Shown here one piece after another: positions 34,227 to 46,400 of a stretch of DNA of 64,000 nt. Under the pieces are notes generated by a model that worked only from the letters and a program-made list of their open reading frames with translations, searched no databases and was not told the DNA's origin. Both the position numbers and the translations under genes were made by a program. Within the stretch, counting starts at the first letter, position 1. The number at the start of each line of letters is the position of its first letter. This DNA comes from Calendula officinalis (Eukaryota > Streptophyta > Magnoliopsida > Asterales > Asteraceae): contig OY970828.1 of assembly GCA_963853835.1 (NCBI GenBank), forward strand, positions 58,768,861 to 58,832,860. Reading direction: 5' to 3'.

Positions 34227-35757
34227 ATCTTCCCCTATTTGATGATGACAAAACTTGTAGAATCAACTCAGAATCTTCAAGTCTCTTCCCCTTTTTAACA
34301 TAATCAAATACAAAGCCGAGAAACTTGAACTTCCCCTTAAATGATCAACACCTATTCTTCCCCTGAAAGTGTGCTACCATTCTTGCGTCTTCGAGGTTAT
34401 ATCAATCACATTTGAAAGAAAATAAATTATCATCTATTTGAAGTTGAAGTAGAAAACCAAACATTGCATTACATCCCGTCTAAATCAAGTAAACAACAAC
34501 GTCATAACTCGTATGAAGGGCATTCTGGCCTTCAACAAACCTTCTCTCTAAGATTCTGTCGAATTCAGTTACAATATAATCACATAAAACTTCTTATGTA
34601 GTAAGACTTTCCACTTCTTCTTCAAATAAAATCAAATAAATCTTCTTTTGTAATCAACTGATGAAGATCAAATATGTAACAATTAAACTTTCTTCCTTTA
34701 TCTTCATCAAACCTTCCACCTGTGTGTGTGAAATATTCTTGAAACAAGAATCATAAGAATCTCGAACAAGAAAACAATGTGATATACATCACATAAATAT
34801 CACAAGTTATTTTCATCCTCTTTTTTGTCGAGAACGAACAACTTAATAACAAGTGAAAAAAACCCGAATACAATCAATAACCGTAATATGAAGCTAACAT
34901 GGTGTGTGACATGTTCTCCAAAGTATGTTGTATCGGTTATGAGGAAGAAAAGCATGGCATAAAGTGAATCTTCCGTAGCAACATGCTCATTATCCGTCAG
35001 TAGTAATGATAATTTAAAAGCGGTACTAACTTGCACACGAGCAGTAGTAACATGTTAAAGGGAAGTATTAACTACAATTTCAGCATCAGTACTAACTTTT
35101 AAATGCATTAATCAGTAGTAAAAAATAATTCAACATCAAATTTTTCAACGTTAATATTGCGATCAGTAGAAACAGTATACCAGTAGTAACGATCAGTAGT
35201 AGAATTAAATCAGCATTAACGAGTTGCGTCTAGCACTAACGGTTTGCTACCAACAGTAACTAATTGTTTTCGTCCCTTGTTTCTGCCTGTCAATTCGTGC
35301 AACCACAACAACAACAAAAAAAACTTGCGCCTCTTTTTTTTTATTTTTTATTTTAGGCGTGGCAAAACTCTTTTTTTAAATTAAGAGATCCTCCATAAAA
35401 ATATGTCTGTTATTGAGGAGTAAAAATATTAGACGGATTTACAATCCTTTTACAAGTGCCTGAGTTTCACTTGCATTCATGGGCCCCACAATGGTTGCTT
35501 CCGGTGAAGGATTTGGAGAAACAATCCTTTCGTTTTTTTGTAGTAAAAAGGATTAACACAAAAAAAAATTATTACCTCCTAAATCGTAGATTTGTTGAAA
35601 AGAACATAAACAATTATAATCAAGCAAATACGCTTCACCACTTTCTCTCGTTCCTTTATTTCCGTTTATGTATGAATATTGCATAGAAACAGTATATCTT
35701 CATAAATTTTGTATGCTTGAGATGATCCTTGTTTCATTCCAGATTTGGAGCCACCTC
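34227..35757 (-). other. Non-coding leader and 3' tail sequences of two copia families
   Basis: From the primer site at 35758 leftwards runs the leader of the derivative, with ATCAGTAGTAAC-type motifs dense at 35040-35260. It passes into the polypurine-rich 3' tail of the second copia family. The join point is not sharp; it lies somewhere in 34400-35040. Short ORFs here are not credible genes. Confidence 0.5.
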
Positions 35758-35769
35758 GCTCTGATACCA
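35758..35769 (-). other. Primer binding site (tRNA-iMet) of the copia derivative
   Basis: The minus strand reads TGGTATCAGAGC two bases after the 5' LTR. Confidence 0.9.
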
Positions 35770-35771
35770 CT

Positions 35772-36270
35772 TGTCAGGATCGATTAACCCACACAGATTA
35801 ATTAATCTAAGATCTACTAACAATAAGAAGTTGCAGCGGATCAACACTTATGTTAATTGATTAAGAACAATGAATACTGTTAATGAATGCGAATGCGAAT
35901 AAAAACACAGTAATCACAAAAAGCTTCAATGTATTAATTCGTTCGATCAATACACGTACGTTTACAATTCATAAGGAACTATATATAATAGTCCTTGAAA
36001 CCTAAAACATTAACCTAGTTATTCTAGGTTTCGATTACAATTGAATTTAATAAAGATATACATTCTATAACAAACTATACTAGAATCTCGGACTTGATCA
36101 GCACCATAAATAACATCAGTAGTAATTCTTGATCATCAGTAGTAAATCCAAGTTTAGCATCGTCAGTAGTAATTGTTTCTCTGTCCCATCAGTACTAACT
36201 TCAATACTTCATTGATCAGTACCAACTGCAGCATCAGTATAGAATGTTATCTCTGTTTTATATCCCAACA
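35772..36270 (-). repeat. Copia derivative 5' LTR
   Basis: 499 bp, about 98 percent identical to 30989-31489, followed by target duplication ACTTC. TATATATAG on the minus strand lies where the related LTR at 40760 has TATAAATAG. Confidence 0.92.
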
Positions 36271-36275
36271 ACTTC

Positions 36276-37111
36276 ATATATGTTTATACTACAAATACGA
36301 AAATAACATATCATCCTCTTTTTTCTACCTAATAAGAATATCACACACCAATCTCTTTCTTCTCCAACAAGCACTTGATTACACTTGGAAACCGTAAGAA
36401 AGATTAAAAACTATTTGATGACGCTAATTTGTACGAGTATAATGCTATGGAGTACGTACGCGAATAATGAAATCAACAAATTGAGATTTCCTTTTCAATA
36501 TCATTTTATAGTTCTTTCTAGAAAGGAAAAAAATGCAAGACAATCAAGAGATGTCGAAAAATATCTATAGAAACAGATGATCATCAATTCAAAAGAAAAA
36601 TTGACACATAACTTAATTATGTACTTTAGCTAAATGGCCTAAAAGGCGTTTGTTGTAACTTGTTAGTATTGGTTTAACCTTTAATGACGCACGAAGGTGG
36701 AGTGAACTTCAATATTTCAAATAATGAATATTGGAATTTAGTGAGATTTAAGAAAATAGAAAACAATTTTTGTTTTAAACATCCACCATGGGCGGCTGCT
36801 TAAGAGCACAAGAAAATATTGAAGTTTTTTTTTTAACTCCATAACTTTATATAACATTAATCCGAAAATCATCCCTCCTCCTATGAGTCTATGACATTCA
36901 TTTTGATCCCGCAAAAATAGTACAGTCGATCAAAATTACCAAAAAATTAAAAATATCTTTAACATCCCGACATAGCCATGGCGGAGAGGCTATGTCAAAT
37001 GGATGGAGTACTCATGGTACGATATAGCTGTCAACATAGGCTTTTGTGCCCATATGGCGCCGCGTAGCTAGGTTTTATCTTTTACAGCAAAAACACACAT
37101 CTTTAAAACTA
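36276..37111. other. Intergenic DNA
   Basis: No coding region, RNA gene or element end could be supported. Confidence 0.4.
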
Positions 37112-38502
37112 TCTTCTCCTATATATGAGGCCTAATTTGGCTTGGGTTTGACAACTAGGCAATTCCGACCTCTCTCATTGGCCGGTTTTGCCACGTGTAA
37201 TTCTCCGATTGGCCCACGCATCTCATGAACAAATCCGTTTGGTTTTCTAAGATAATCGGTTACTAATTTGCTCCGCTAAACACATCCTTTATACCAATTT
37301 AATTCTTTTTTAATTCATATAAATTCCTTTTTAAACCTCCTTATTTATCTCCACAATAAGTTTTACAAGTATATCGACTTTATAACTACAAAAATTCGAA
37401 TTCGAATTTATTTTTGGATTGATAGCTACTTTCCTAACGAACATTCAATCACCAATCTATAATATATTATTCCACTGAAGTTTCCGTTAATATTGTTCTT
37501 ATTTTTAACAATTTAATTTCTTCTCTAACAAATTCTTATAGTATATATAGACAACACATAATTGCTTCCGTATTGTATTGAGCACCTCAGATTTCTCTGA
37601 GCTTAAATTTTATTCACAGGTACACGCCTTATTTATGCATCCTTTTATCATTTAATTTTATTGCATGTGTCGATTATTGTTTATTGTCTAATGTTTTGAG
37701 TGACTATATGCCGATTACAGACTTCTGTAATCAACATTATTTAGAAATTTTTTTTTTAAAACTGATATGATTTTTGTGTGTGTTTTAAACAGATATTCAC
37801 AGGTACAGCCTTCAGTAATCATAACTCGTGGAAATCACTATTGATATTTACTTTGTTTTAAACTGACATTTTAATTTTTTTGTGGAAATCATTGTTTCAA
37901 ACTGATATTTACTTTGTTTTAAACTGATATTATAAAAAAAATTAAAAATAAATATTCTAAATATATTTTTTGGTTTATTTTTGACAAAAATGTTAACATA
38001 GTATGTACCATATCACTGTTTTCATTTTTTTTAGATATAGTTAGTGGTCGATCTTTGCTAATAATTTTGATTAAAATTTAAGGTTAGTTTAAAGAGACAA
38101 AGATAGTTAGTGGCTGCTTTGGTATAAAAAAAATTATTTTATTGAGTACACCCTATTAAGTTTGAGAAATGAGAATTTTGTTTGAGACAAAAATTTAAGG
38201 GGAAAGGGGGACTTTGTTATTAGTGAGTATTATTTTTGAATTTTTAAATAATTTTCTTTTCCTTAATGTTTTATCATTTGAGCTAATGATTATTTCTCTC
38301 ATTCAAAATTCTAAAAAATAAACAAAATAAAACTTGCGTTCTATCAAGAAATAGTAGATTTATAGGATATGTTACTTTTATGCATGAAGTGGTAAAGAAT
38401 GAAGTCAGGTTAATTGTTTGTACTCTCAATTACAAAACCACAGTTAGATCTAACTAATAAATTTTGAAGCATCCCCGCCCATCGGGCGGGTTATGAAGCT
38501 AG
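37112..38502 (+). mobile_element. Non-autonomous Helitron
   Basis: The 3' end is diagnostic: a 7-bp GC hairpin (CCCGCCC, loop ATC, GGGCGGG, 38474-38490) followed eight bases later by the terminal CTAG and a host T. The 5' end is placed at TCTTCTCCTATATATGAGG after a host A. There is no Rep-helicase ORF. Inside, 38030-38220 resembles the middle of a Stowaway element (GATAGTTAGTGG), probably a captured or nested remnant. The 5' boundary is less certain than the 3' boundary. Confidence 0.65.
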
Positions 38503-39559
38503 TTTCTAAATATACATCATATTGTTTACAGTGAAACTTGAATCTATGACCACAAACTAATTTAAGATACATTTTTCAACATCTTATACAGCTACACTTT
38601 GGTGCTGCGTGCCTAGTGCTCTAACACAACGAAAAAGGAAAGCAATAAAGATTATTCCTCAATCAGAAAAGGAGAAAAAAAAGTAGATGTAAAGATGACA
38701 ATATATATATATATATATATATATGTAAATAATTGCTCTAGGAACATGTATCATTGCTTGTCTGCAAAGCCTGTGATGCGCGCTTTTTTACCTGCATCTT
38801 CGTCCTTCTTCTATTATTGGTGTAAATTTACGGAGTATATGTTGAAAAAAGCATACACAATGTGTGCATAGTTTCTTTTTTCTCCCTGAAACTATGTTAT
38901 CACATAATTACCTTTAAGGTTAGGAAATTCTCATATATAGATAGGAGGATGACACATCTATTTAAAATAGGTTCTATATAGGGGTGTCATAAATGAGCCG
39001 ACTATTAGGGCAGTAATTAAAATTGAGCCCGAACTCGACCCGGTTGGAACTCAATCACCCTATTTAAGTTAAGGAGCTCGAGTTTGACTCATTTTAAGTT
39101 TTATAGGTGAATTTAGGTGTAGATTAGGTTGCCGTTCAAAAAAAAAAAGCAGATTAGCAACAGAGTTACGACTTCTTATGATTCAAGTCAAACAATAGCA
39201 ATGTGCATGGCGACTGAAAGTCAGTAGCTAAGAGCGGAAAAAGGAAGTCATTGAACTGAAACAGCAACCGGCATTCCAATTTTTATCGAGCGGTCGCAAA
39301 TTACATCCCTGATATTCCAATGAACCATTTAAAGCATGCAACCATTTCCCAAATACATCTAATACATCTAATGTGATGTGGTGAATATAAAATTAAAAAA
39401 AAAATTAATCTTAATTTTTCATAATTAATTGTTTTAAATTTTTAACATGTGGGTGACTGTATCTCTTGATTTGTTATGGTGTTGATTATCCACAAAGGAG
39501 AGAGACTTATTGATGTATATCTTATGGGGATCATTTTACTTTCACAGGGCAACCGCTCA
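38503..39559. other. Intergenic DNA
   Basis: Contains an AT microsatellite (38701-38724) and nothing else recognisable. Confidence 0.4.
38701..38724. repeat. AT microsatellite
   Basis: Twelve AT units followed by GTAAAT. Confidence 0.95.
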
Positions 39560-39745
39560 TGGCCTGGCCCACAACATTTAAGGGCCAACAAATATCAGTC
39601 CATCTTCAGAGCCCATTTGTGATCTGTTAATGAGTACGCAAATACCCAATTAACTATTAACGCAGTCCATTTTAGGCCCATTCGTGTGCAGCGGGAAACG
39701 GAAACAGCGAGGAAAATGGACTAATATTTGCGGCGGGAAACCGAA
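39560..39745 (+). promoter_or_regulatory. Promoter-like block with E2F and site II motifs
   Basis: Two E2F-type sites, GCGGGAAAC (39691-39699) and GGCGGGAAA (39732-39740), lie beside several GGCCCA/GGGCCA/GAGCCCA words at 39573-39682. Together these are typical of plant growth and replication gene promoters. No coding region follows within 1 kb before the copia LTR at 40760. Confidence 0.4.
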
Positions 39746-40173
39746 AGAAACCTTGAAATTGGAAACGGCAGAGAAATATTTGAGTAGACGGTAACCAATC
39801 GTTCGTGATTTCCCTCTCTGATAAGATCGTTTTAGAAATCAAAAGAAATGAAAAACGATCACAAGTTAACCTAAGAATCTTAAGCACAGAATTAAGATCC
39901 GAAAGCAAACTCCATTCGATTGATTATTCAGTTATTGAGTACAATTGAGATTATAGGGAAATGGAAAGGAAAGGAATTACAATCATGCGATTCGTAAATG
40001 AAAACACGAGCTATGTGAGTTAATTATACAGCTAAAGCAACTAACATCACTTAACAACTCCAACAAGCACACGTGCGATTCGTATCACTCTCTCGACTCT
40101 CGGATCTGTTTTTATTCTGAACTGATTCTGAATTTCTCGACTCCAATCAAGTATAACCTAATTGGCTAATCAG

Positions 40174-40264
40174 GTAATCGATGGATCTCATTTGATTCTG
40201 AGACTGAATTTTGAAATTCTGATGTTGATTGGGCGACAATCTGGTTTTGTTGTTTTATTTGCAG
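40174..40264 (+). other. Possible 5'-UTR intron
   Basis: A 91-bp stretch with a consensus donor (CAG/GTAATC) and acceptor (TTTATTTGCAG/TT), downstream of the promoter-like block and preceded by a pyrimidine-rich leader-like sequence. If real, it marks a transcript whose remaining exons are not recognisable here. Confidence 0.3.
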
Positions 40265-40759
40265 TTAAATAGAGTGAATTGTGATGCATTGTGCAATTTA
40301 AATGAGCTTTTTAGGAATTAATTTAGTTTGATAATTGCCTTATATATATTCTGAAAATTTATCTTGACCTGATTGCAAAAGTTCCTTGTTTCCCTAATTA
40401 AAGGGGATTCAATTAATTAAGGGAATTAAATAGTATCGCAGGATAAACACATATATCTAGCTCTTATGGTGATTTTTTTTCATGGAAAATAATTGCTTTA
40501 ATCCCTCTTAAGTTTTATGCGCTCACCTAAGCTTCTCTATGCTCTAAAATTTTACTCTTCAGTTGACTCTTGTAAATACTGATCGTCATTCATACACTAA
40601 AAAATATTAATTGTTTAAACTCATGTTTACATGTAATTGTATATGATGTCCAACCTTCATTTGGTGAGAATGGCCATGGATAGCATGATATATATATGTA
40701 ACCTGTAACCTGAGGACTTAAGGCATGCTGCACATATGTACATATACATGTATATATCG

Positions 40760-41238
40760 TATTGGGATATAAGTGTTCTAATACTGATGCTGCAGTTAGT
40801 ACTGATTAAGACTTAAAGAAGATAGTACTGATGGGGCAGAAAAGCAAATATTACTGACGAAGTGATTTACTACTGATGGGTGCGAATACTACTGATGGTT
40901 CATATATGGTGCAGATCGTATCCGAGATTTTCGTATAGATAGTTTAGAATTTATATCTTATTGTAATTCAATTGTAATCGTTTCCTAGAATAACTAGGTT
41001 AAAGTGTTAGGCTTCAAGGACTATTATAAATAGTTCCTTACGAATTGTAAACGTACGTGTGTATTGATTATTATTAATATACATTGAAGCTTTTTGTGAT
41101 AAACTGTGTTCTTAATATTTCATATTCGATTACAGTCATTGTTCTTAATCAAATAACAAGAGTGTTAATCCGCTGTAACTTCTCTTTGTTAGTAGATCCG
41201 TGAATCAATAACTTGTTTTGAGTTATTCGATCCTGACA
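40760..41238 (+). repeat. Copia 5' LTR
   Basis: Begins TATTGGG, the expected TGTTGGG with G changed to A, and ends CCTGACA. A TATA box (TATAAATAG) lies at 41025-41033, just 3' of a small palindrome (CCTAGAATAACTAGG). Five or six (A/T)ACTGA(T/C) motifs occur at 40775-40905. Confidence 0.92.
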
Positions 41239-41240
41239 AG

Positions 41241-41252
41241 TGGTATCAGAGC
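41241..41252 (+). other. Copia primer binding site (tRNA-iMet)
   Basis: TGGTATCAGAGC, two bases after the LTR. Confidence 0.92.
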
Positions 41253-41322
41253 ATTAAGATTCTAGATCTACGAATTAAGAACATCAAAAAGTTTCATACT
41301 TTCGAAATCAAAATTGTTAATC

Positions 41323-41618
41323 ATGTCTGATAACAATGAAAGCGCACAGGCAAACAACATTCCAATTCTCACTCCCAACAACTTTGGGATGTGGAAAAAC
41401 ATAATCAAGCAATACATGCTTATTACTGATTATTCCATGTGGGAAGTTGTTCTTGAAGGCAACAAAACCATTCAGACTCCATTAACAAGCTCATCAACTG
41501 AATCTGACAAACTCAAGCGTGAAAAAAGAAAAGAAGGACAAAGGAATCGAACTTAAAGCCTTAAGCACTCTTTTGCTTGCTATTCCCAATGACTATCAAC
41601 ATTTATTTGTATACTATG
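41323..41618 (+). pseudogene. Copia gag, N-terminal remnant
   Basis: Starts MSDNNESAQ and runs through the conserved gag words NNFGMWK and KALSTLLLAIPND. A one-base shift at about 41520-41550 moves the frame. The sequence then jumps directly into reverse transcriptase at about 41618, so the rest of gag, protease and integrase are deleted. Confidence 0.8.
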
Positions 41619-42906
41619 ATGAAGTATATGCACCTGTTGCTAGCATTGAAGCAATAAGGATATTTCTGGCATATGCTTCATTCAAGAAAATCAAAGTCTA
41701 TCAAATGGATGTTAAAAGTGCATTCATTTATGGGAAATTGAAGAAGAAGTGTATGTGTGTCAACCTCCATGATTTGAAGATCCAGAACATGATGACTATG
41801 TGTACAAACTAGACAAAGCTCTATATGGCCTTCATCAGGCTCCAAGAGCTTGGTATGACACATTGTCATCATACTTATTGAAGAATAACTTCAAAAGAGG
41901 TGCAATTGATAAGAATCTGTTCACAAGAAAAGTCAAAGATGATATACTACTGGTCCAAATATATGTAGATGATATCATCTTTGGTTCAACAAATGATCAA
42001 TTGTGCAAAGAGTTTGAAGAGTTAATGCAGATCAAATTCAAGATGAGCTCAATGGGTCCAATGAACTTCTTTCTTGGACTCCAAATCAATCAAAGATCAG
42101 ATGGTATTCTGATTAATCAATCAAAATATGTAAGAGACATCTTGGAAAAGTTTGCAACGAAAGACTGCAAGAGTGCAAGCACACCAATGGAAACTCACAA
42201 ACACATACATCCTGATGTTGAGGTGGAGGATGTAGATGAACATCTATATAGATCAATGATAGGTTCTTTAATGTATTTAACTACATCAAGACCTGACATT
42301 ATGTATAGTGTTTGTGTATGTGCCAGGTATCAAGCATGACCTAAGGAGCTACACTTGCAGGCTGTTAAAAGAATCTTCAGATACTTGAAGGGAAAACCTT
42401 CTTTTGGTCTTTGGTATCCACATGACTCACCATTTGAACTCATAGCCTACACAGATAGTGACTATGGTGGTGAATGTCAAGATAGAAAATCTACTACTGG
42501 TGGATGTCAATTCTTTGGATCAAGATTGGTGTCATGGCAATGCAAGAAACAAACAAATGTGTCAACATCAACTGCTGAAGCAGAGTATGTAGCTGCATCT
42601 GCTTGTTGTGCTCAAGTTCTATGGATTCAAAATCAACTCCTAGACTTTGGTATCTCTATTCTTAAAACTCCCATCTTTATTGATAATCAAAGTGCTATAA
42701 GTATTGTGAATAATCCAGTAAAACATTCAAAAACTAAACACATTGAAATAAGATTTCATTTTATAAGGGATTGCAATGAAAAGAAATTAATCAAAGTAGA
42801 GAAAATTCATACTGACAATCAATTAGCCGATCTTTTTACAAAAGCGTTTGATGTAGGAAGATTCAGCTTTTTGGTTAGCAGTATTGGAATGATTTTAATA
42901 AATTAA
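41619..42906 (+). pseudogene. Copia reverse transcriptase (C-terminal part) and RNase H
   Basis: Reverse transcriptase from EVYAPVAS through the polymerase active site IYVDDIIFGS (about 41960-41990), then copia RNase H with YTDSDYGG, STAEAEYVAAS and the terminal HIEIRFHFIRD word. Damage: a frameshift near 41740-41800 and an in-frame TGA at 42337-42339, in a word (RYQA*PKELHL) where arginine CGA is usual. The N-terminal palm is missing. Confidence 0.9.
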
Positions 42907-43415
42907 TTTCACTCTTAATATCATATGTAAAGTTTTTGTACAATATTTATATTTATAAGTATGTTTTACTACTGGCTATTCACTATTACTGACCATGAAT
43001 AAATCTTACAATTTAGTACTGATGGGGTTTTTCTTTAGAATTAGGTTAAGTATAAAAACAACAGTTACTACTGACGTTTCTACTACTGATACTTAGTTAC
43101 TACTGATCGACCGTTATCTGTAAAATACAACATTTTACCATACTAACCCCCATGAAAATAGCCGTTAGGTTATGATTCGAAGGGTATTTCGGTCATTTTG
43201 CAGGTTAATTCGAAAAATATAAATAGCTGAATACGATTAGTTTAGCATTATCCTATCCTGGATCCGATAAAACCTACGATAAACCCTAATCTCTGCAAAT
43301 TTCGATCAAAACGCTGCATCAGTAACAACGAAATTCATTCACCAAATCATTCAAAAGATCAAACTCTCTCTGAAATCAAGAACTCAATATCAATTTCAAG
43401 TTCAAAATCAAACAA
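42907..43415 (+). other. Spacer between pol and the third ORF
   Basis: Non-coding. Holds several ACTACTG(A/G) motifs (for example near 42966, 43066, 43081 and 43098). It may hold a promoter or splice signals for the third ORF, but none could be identified. Confidence 0.5.
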
Positions 43416-46400
43416 ATGGCTACACTAAAGTCTCTCGAAGTTCAAACAGATCTCAAATACTCATAATTTCACAATACGTGTGCATTTCTAAGAAATCCTG
43501 ATGGAACAAAGGATTTTCGTCCCATAGTCATGTTCCTAAAGAACTCATATATCAAATTTGCTCTGACTGTCAATCCCAAAGCCTATGAACAACACCTTGT
43601 TCACTTCTGGGAAAATGCTGAAAGGATTGAAGAAACTAATATGTCTAAAATCAAATTAATAGTAGATGGAAAGACTATCATCATCACAAAACAATCAATA
43701 AGACAACATCTACAACTGAATGATGAATCAGGTATATTTTCACTTCCTAAGGAGGATCTTGTTGAAACTCTTAAAAATATGGGTTATGAAGGAAGACTGG
43801 ACATAGTCACTTTTCAAAAAGGTCTTCTTTCACCCCAATGGAAATTTCTTATTCACACTATTGAACATTGTATCTCTCCCAAAAAGAGTACATGGAATGA
43901 GTTCAACAAATCAATAGCATCTGCTGTTGTTTGTTTGTGCACAGGCTAAGTATTCAATTTTTCTAACATGATTTTTGAAGGAATGCTTGCAAATATATCA
44001 TCTGCAAAAATTTTAATGTGCCCAAGATTCCTTGCACACATTTTAAACTGTGAAATACAAAATCTTTCTATCACAAAGAACATTTTTCCTACACCCGAAT
44101 TAAATAAAAAGGTGTACTCAAATATGAGAAAACAATTCAAATTTTCTGGAAAAGAGACTCCATTGTTCCCAAACATGATCTATGATCAACCCCCAATTGG
44201 AGAAGGTTCAAGTCACCCCATTGAACCCCAACCCACTCCATCACCAAAAACAGCCCAAACACAATCCCAAAAGTCCACTCAATTACCCACACAAACAGAT
44301 GTCCTGAATGTGTCCCAGGTAGGGGTGTTCAAAAATATCCGAATAACCGGGCATCCGAAAAATTACCCGCTATCCGAAATCCGGGTATCCGAAAATCCGG
44401 GTATCCGAAAATCCGGATATCCGAAAATCCGGGTACCCGAATTTCGGGTACCAAATACGGGTAGTGTTTTTCAATATTTTCGGATACCCGATACCCGAAT
44501 AATTACCCAAAAATAAAAAATTATACGAAAAATATACAAAAAATACCCAAAATATCCAAAAATACCCAAAATATTTGAAAAGTACCTGAAATATCTTTAA
44601 AATACCCGAAATATCTGGAAAAATACTCGAAATATTCAAAAAAATACTCGAAATATATATTAATATATTATTTTTTTCGGATACCGGATACTCGGATTTC
44701 GGATACCCGAAATTTCGGGTACCCGAAATCCGGGTATCCGAAATCCGGGTACCAAATGCGGGTAGTAAAAATCACTATCCGAAAATCCGGGTACCCGAAT
44801 TTCGGGTATCCGAAAATCCGGGTACCCGGTTTTGAACACCCCTAGTCCCAGGTACATGAAGATAATCCACAGAGTGCTACTCTTCACTCTGAGGAAGACC
44901 AACCTATAGCCAAACAAATTTTCAAAATATATAAAAGGAAGAAAACTTCTTTAAAGGACACCAGGGGACCCATTGAGTCAGACCCCAGACTCCAAGAGCT
45001 GTCCTTCAAGGAGGAGAGAGGGCATGAGGAAAGGGCTCTCACTACTGATGCCCCAAAGGTGGGTGCACAGGCTAGTGAGAACATCATTAGGACCCAGACC
45101 TCGGCAACTTTAAGTGATGACTCATCCTTTGAGGCATCACTTAAAGGACCCCGGTGCCAAGAAACCAAAAGGGGAGGTACTTCTGCTTCTTCTAGGAAGA
45201 AGAGAGTATCTAAACAACCCATTTCATCACCAAGCAGTGATGAGGGTAGTTTGAAACAACTTGATTTGACGGATAGGATGGAAAACCTCAAAGCCAATGT
45301 ACCAAATGAGCCCAATGATCCACCCAAAGGGGCTGAGGGCAGTATTAAACAACTAAATTGACGGATAGGAAGGAAAACCTTAAAATCATTGTACAACATT
45401 GCCTGGAACTTTTGAACAATCAAGGAAAAACCATAAGCTATATGAAGCATTATATCAATACTTTGAATAGAAGACAGAAAAGATTTGATTATAGGCTTCA
45501 AAGGCAATCTACTCTTGTCAGAAAATTACAAAAGAAGATTGCAGATAGTGAGGCTCAACAAGTTGAGATCACTAAGGGGGAGAATGATCAAATACAAGGA
45601 ATGATTGATCATTCAATTGCAGCAGCAGCAGCCTCCCTCCTAAATTTAAAAGAAGCTCATGGTGAAACAGGTCAAAGTTTTGGTGAAGACATGTACAGAG
45701 GAGTAAGAAGTATGGATGAAGATGTCTTTGTGTCTGCAAATCAATCCCCAACAGCAGAACAAGAGGTTGTTACTACTGATCCCAATGAAGAAAAAGAAAT
45801 ACCAGTAGTAAATGATCCAACAACAGAAACTATCATTTCTACTACTGATGCCCTAGCAGTAGTAACTACAACAACAACCTCACCAGTAGTAAACTCCTCA
45901 CAATAGCTGGTGGTCTATGCAACAGAAACAACACCAGTAGTAACTACCTTGGTTACTACTGAAGATGAAGAAGAAATACCAGAAGTACTTGAACCAGCTG
46001 TGATCATCCCAAGGCCTCCAACTCCAGAACTTAAGCCACTTATCATACCTGACATTGATGATAATGTGAATTGGGATGATGTAGATGAATGTGCACTACC
46101 TCCTCACCCTAAAATCTTAACTGAAGGTGATTTTCATTTATTTTCTCCATTAATTGTGATCACCCTAGTTGTTGATATGAAATATACTCCACTATCAAAG
46201 TGTGTTGGTAAAGGTAAAGAAAAATTTAATGATGACTACCCACAGAGAGCTTTAGGTCATTTTATGGCAAATAAAATAAATTTTGTTAGACCTGTTAAGC
46301 AAGATAAGTGGAAGGTGAAAAGAATGAGGTTTTTAAGAAAAGTTGCAAAGACTCAAGCTCTTGAAGATAAAAGAATAGCTGAAGAAGAAAGACTCAAAAA

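Larger units (their letters stand above)
30989..36270 (-). mobile_element. Non-autonomous copia derivative (no gag-pol)
   Basis: A 5282-bp unit on the minus strand with LTRs of 501 and 499 bp, a perfect 5-bp target duplication ACTTC (30984-30988 and 36271-36275), an initiator-tRNA-Met primer site and a polypurine tract. The interior has no gag, protease, integrase or reverse transcriptase. It holds the C-terminal two thirds of a third ORF shared with the element at 40760-47941, plus the 3' end and LTR of a second copia family. The LTRs differ by about 8 substitutions and 2 small indels (about 1.6 percent). Confidence 0.9.

Noticed and set aside
39672..39908. 78-codon minus-strand ORF over the E2F-site region
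   Set aside because: No domain, and it covers what looks like promoter DNA for the opposite strand.
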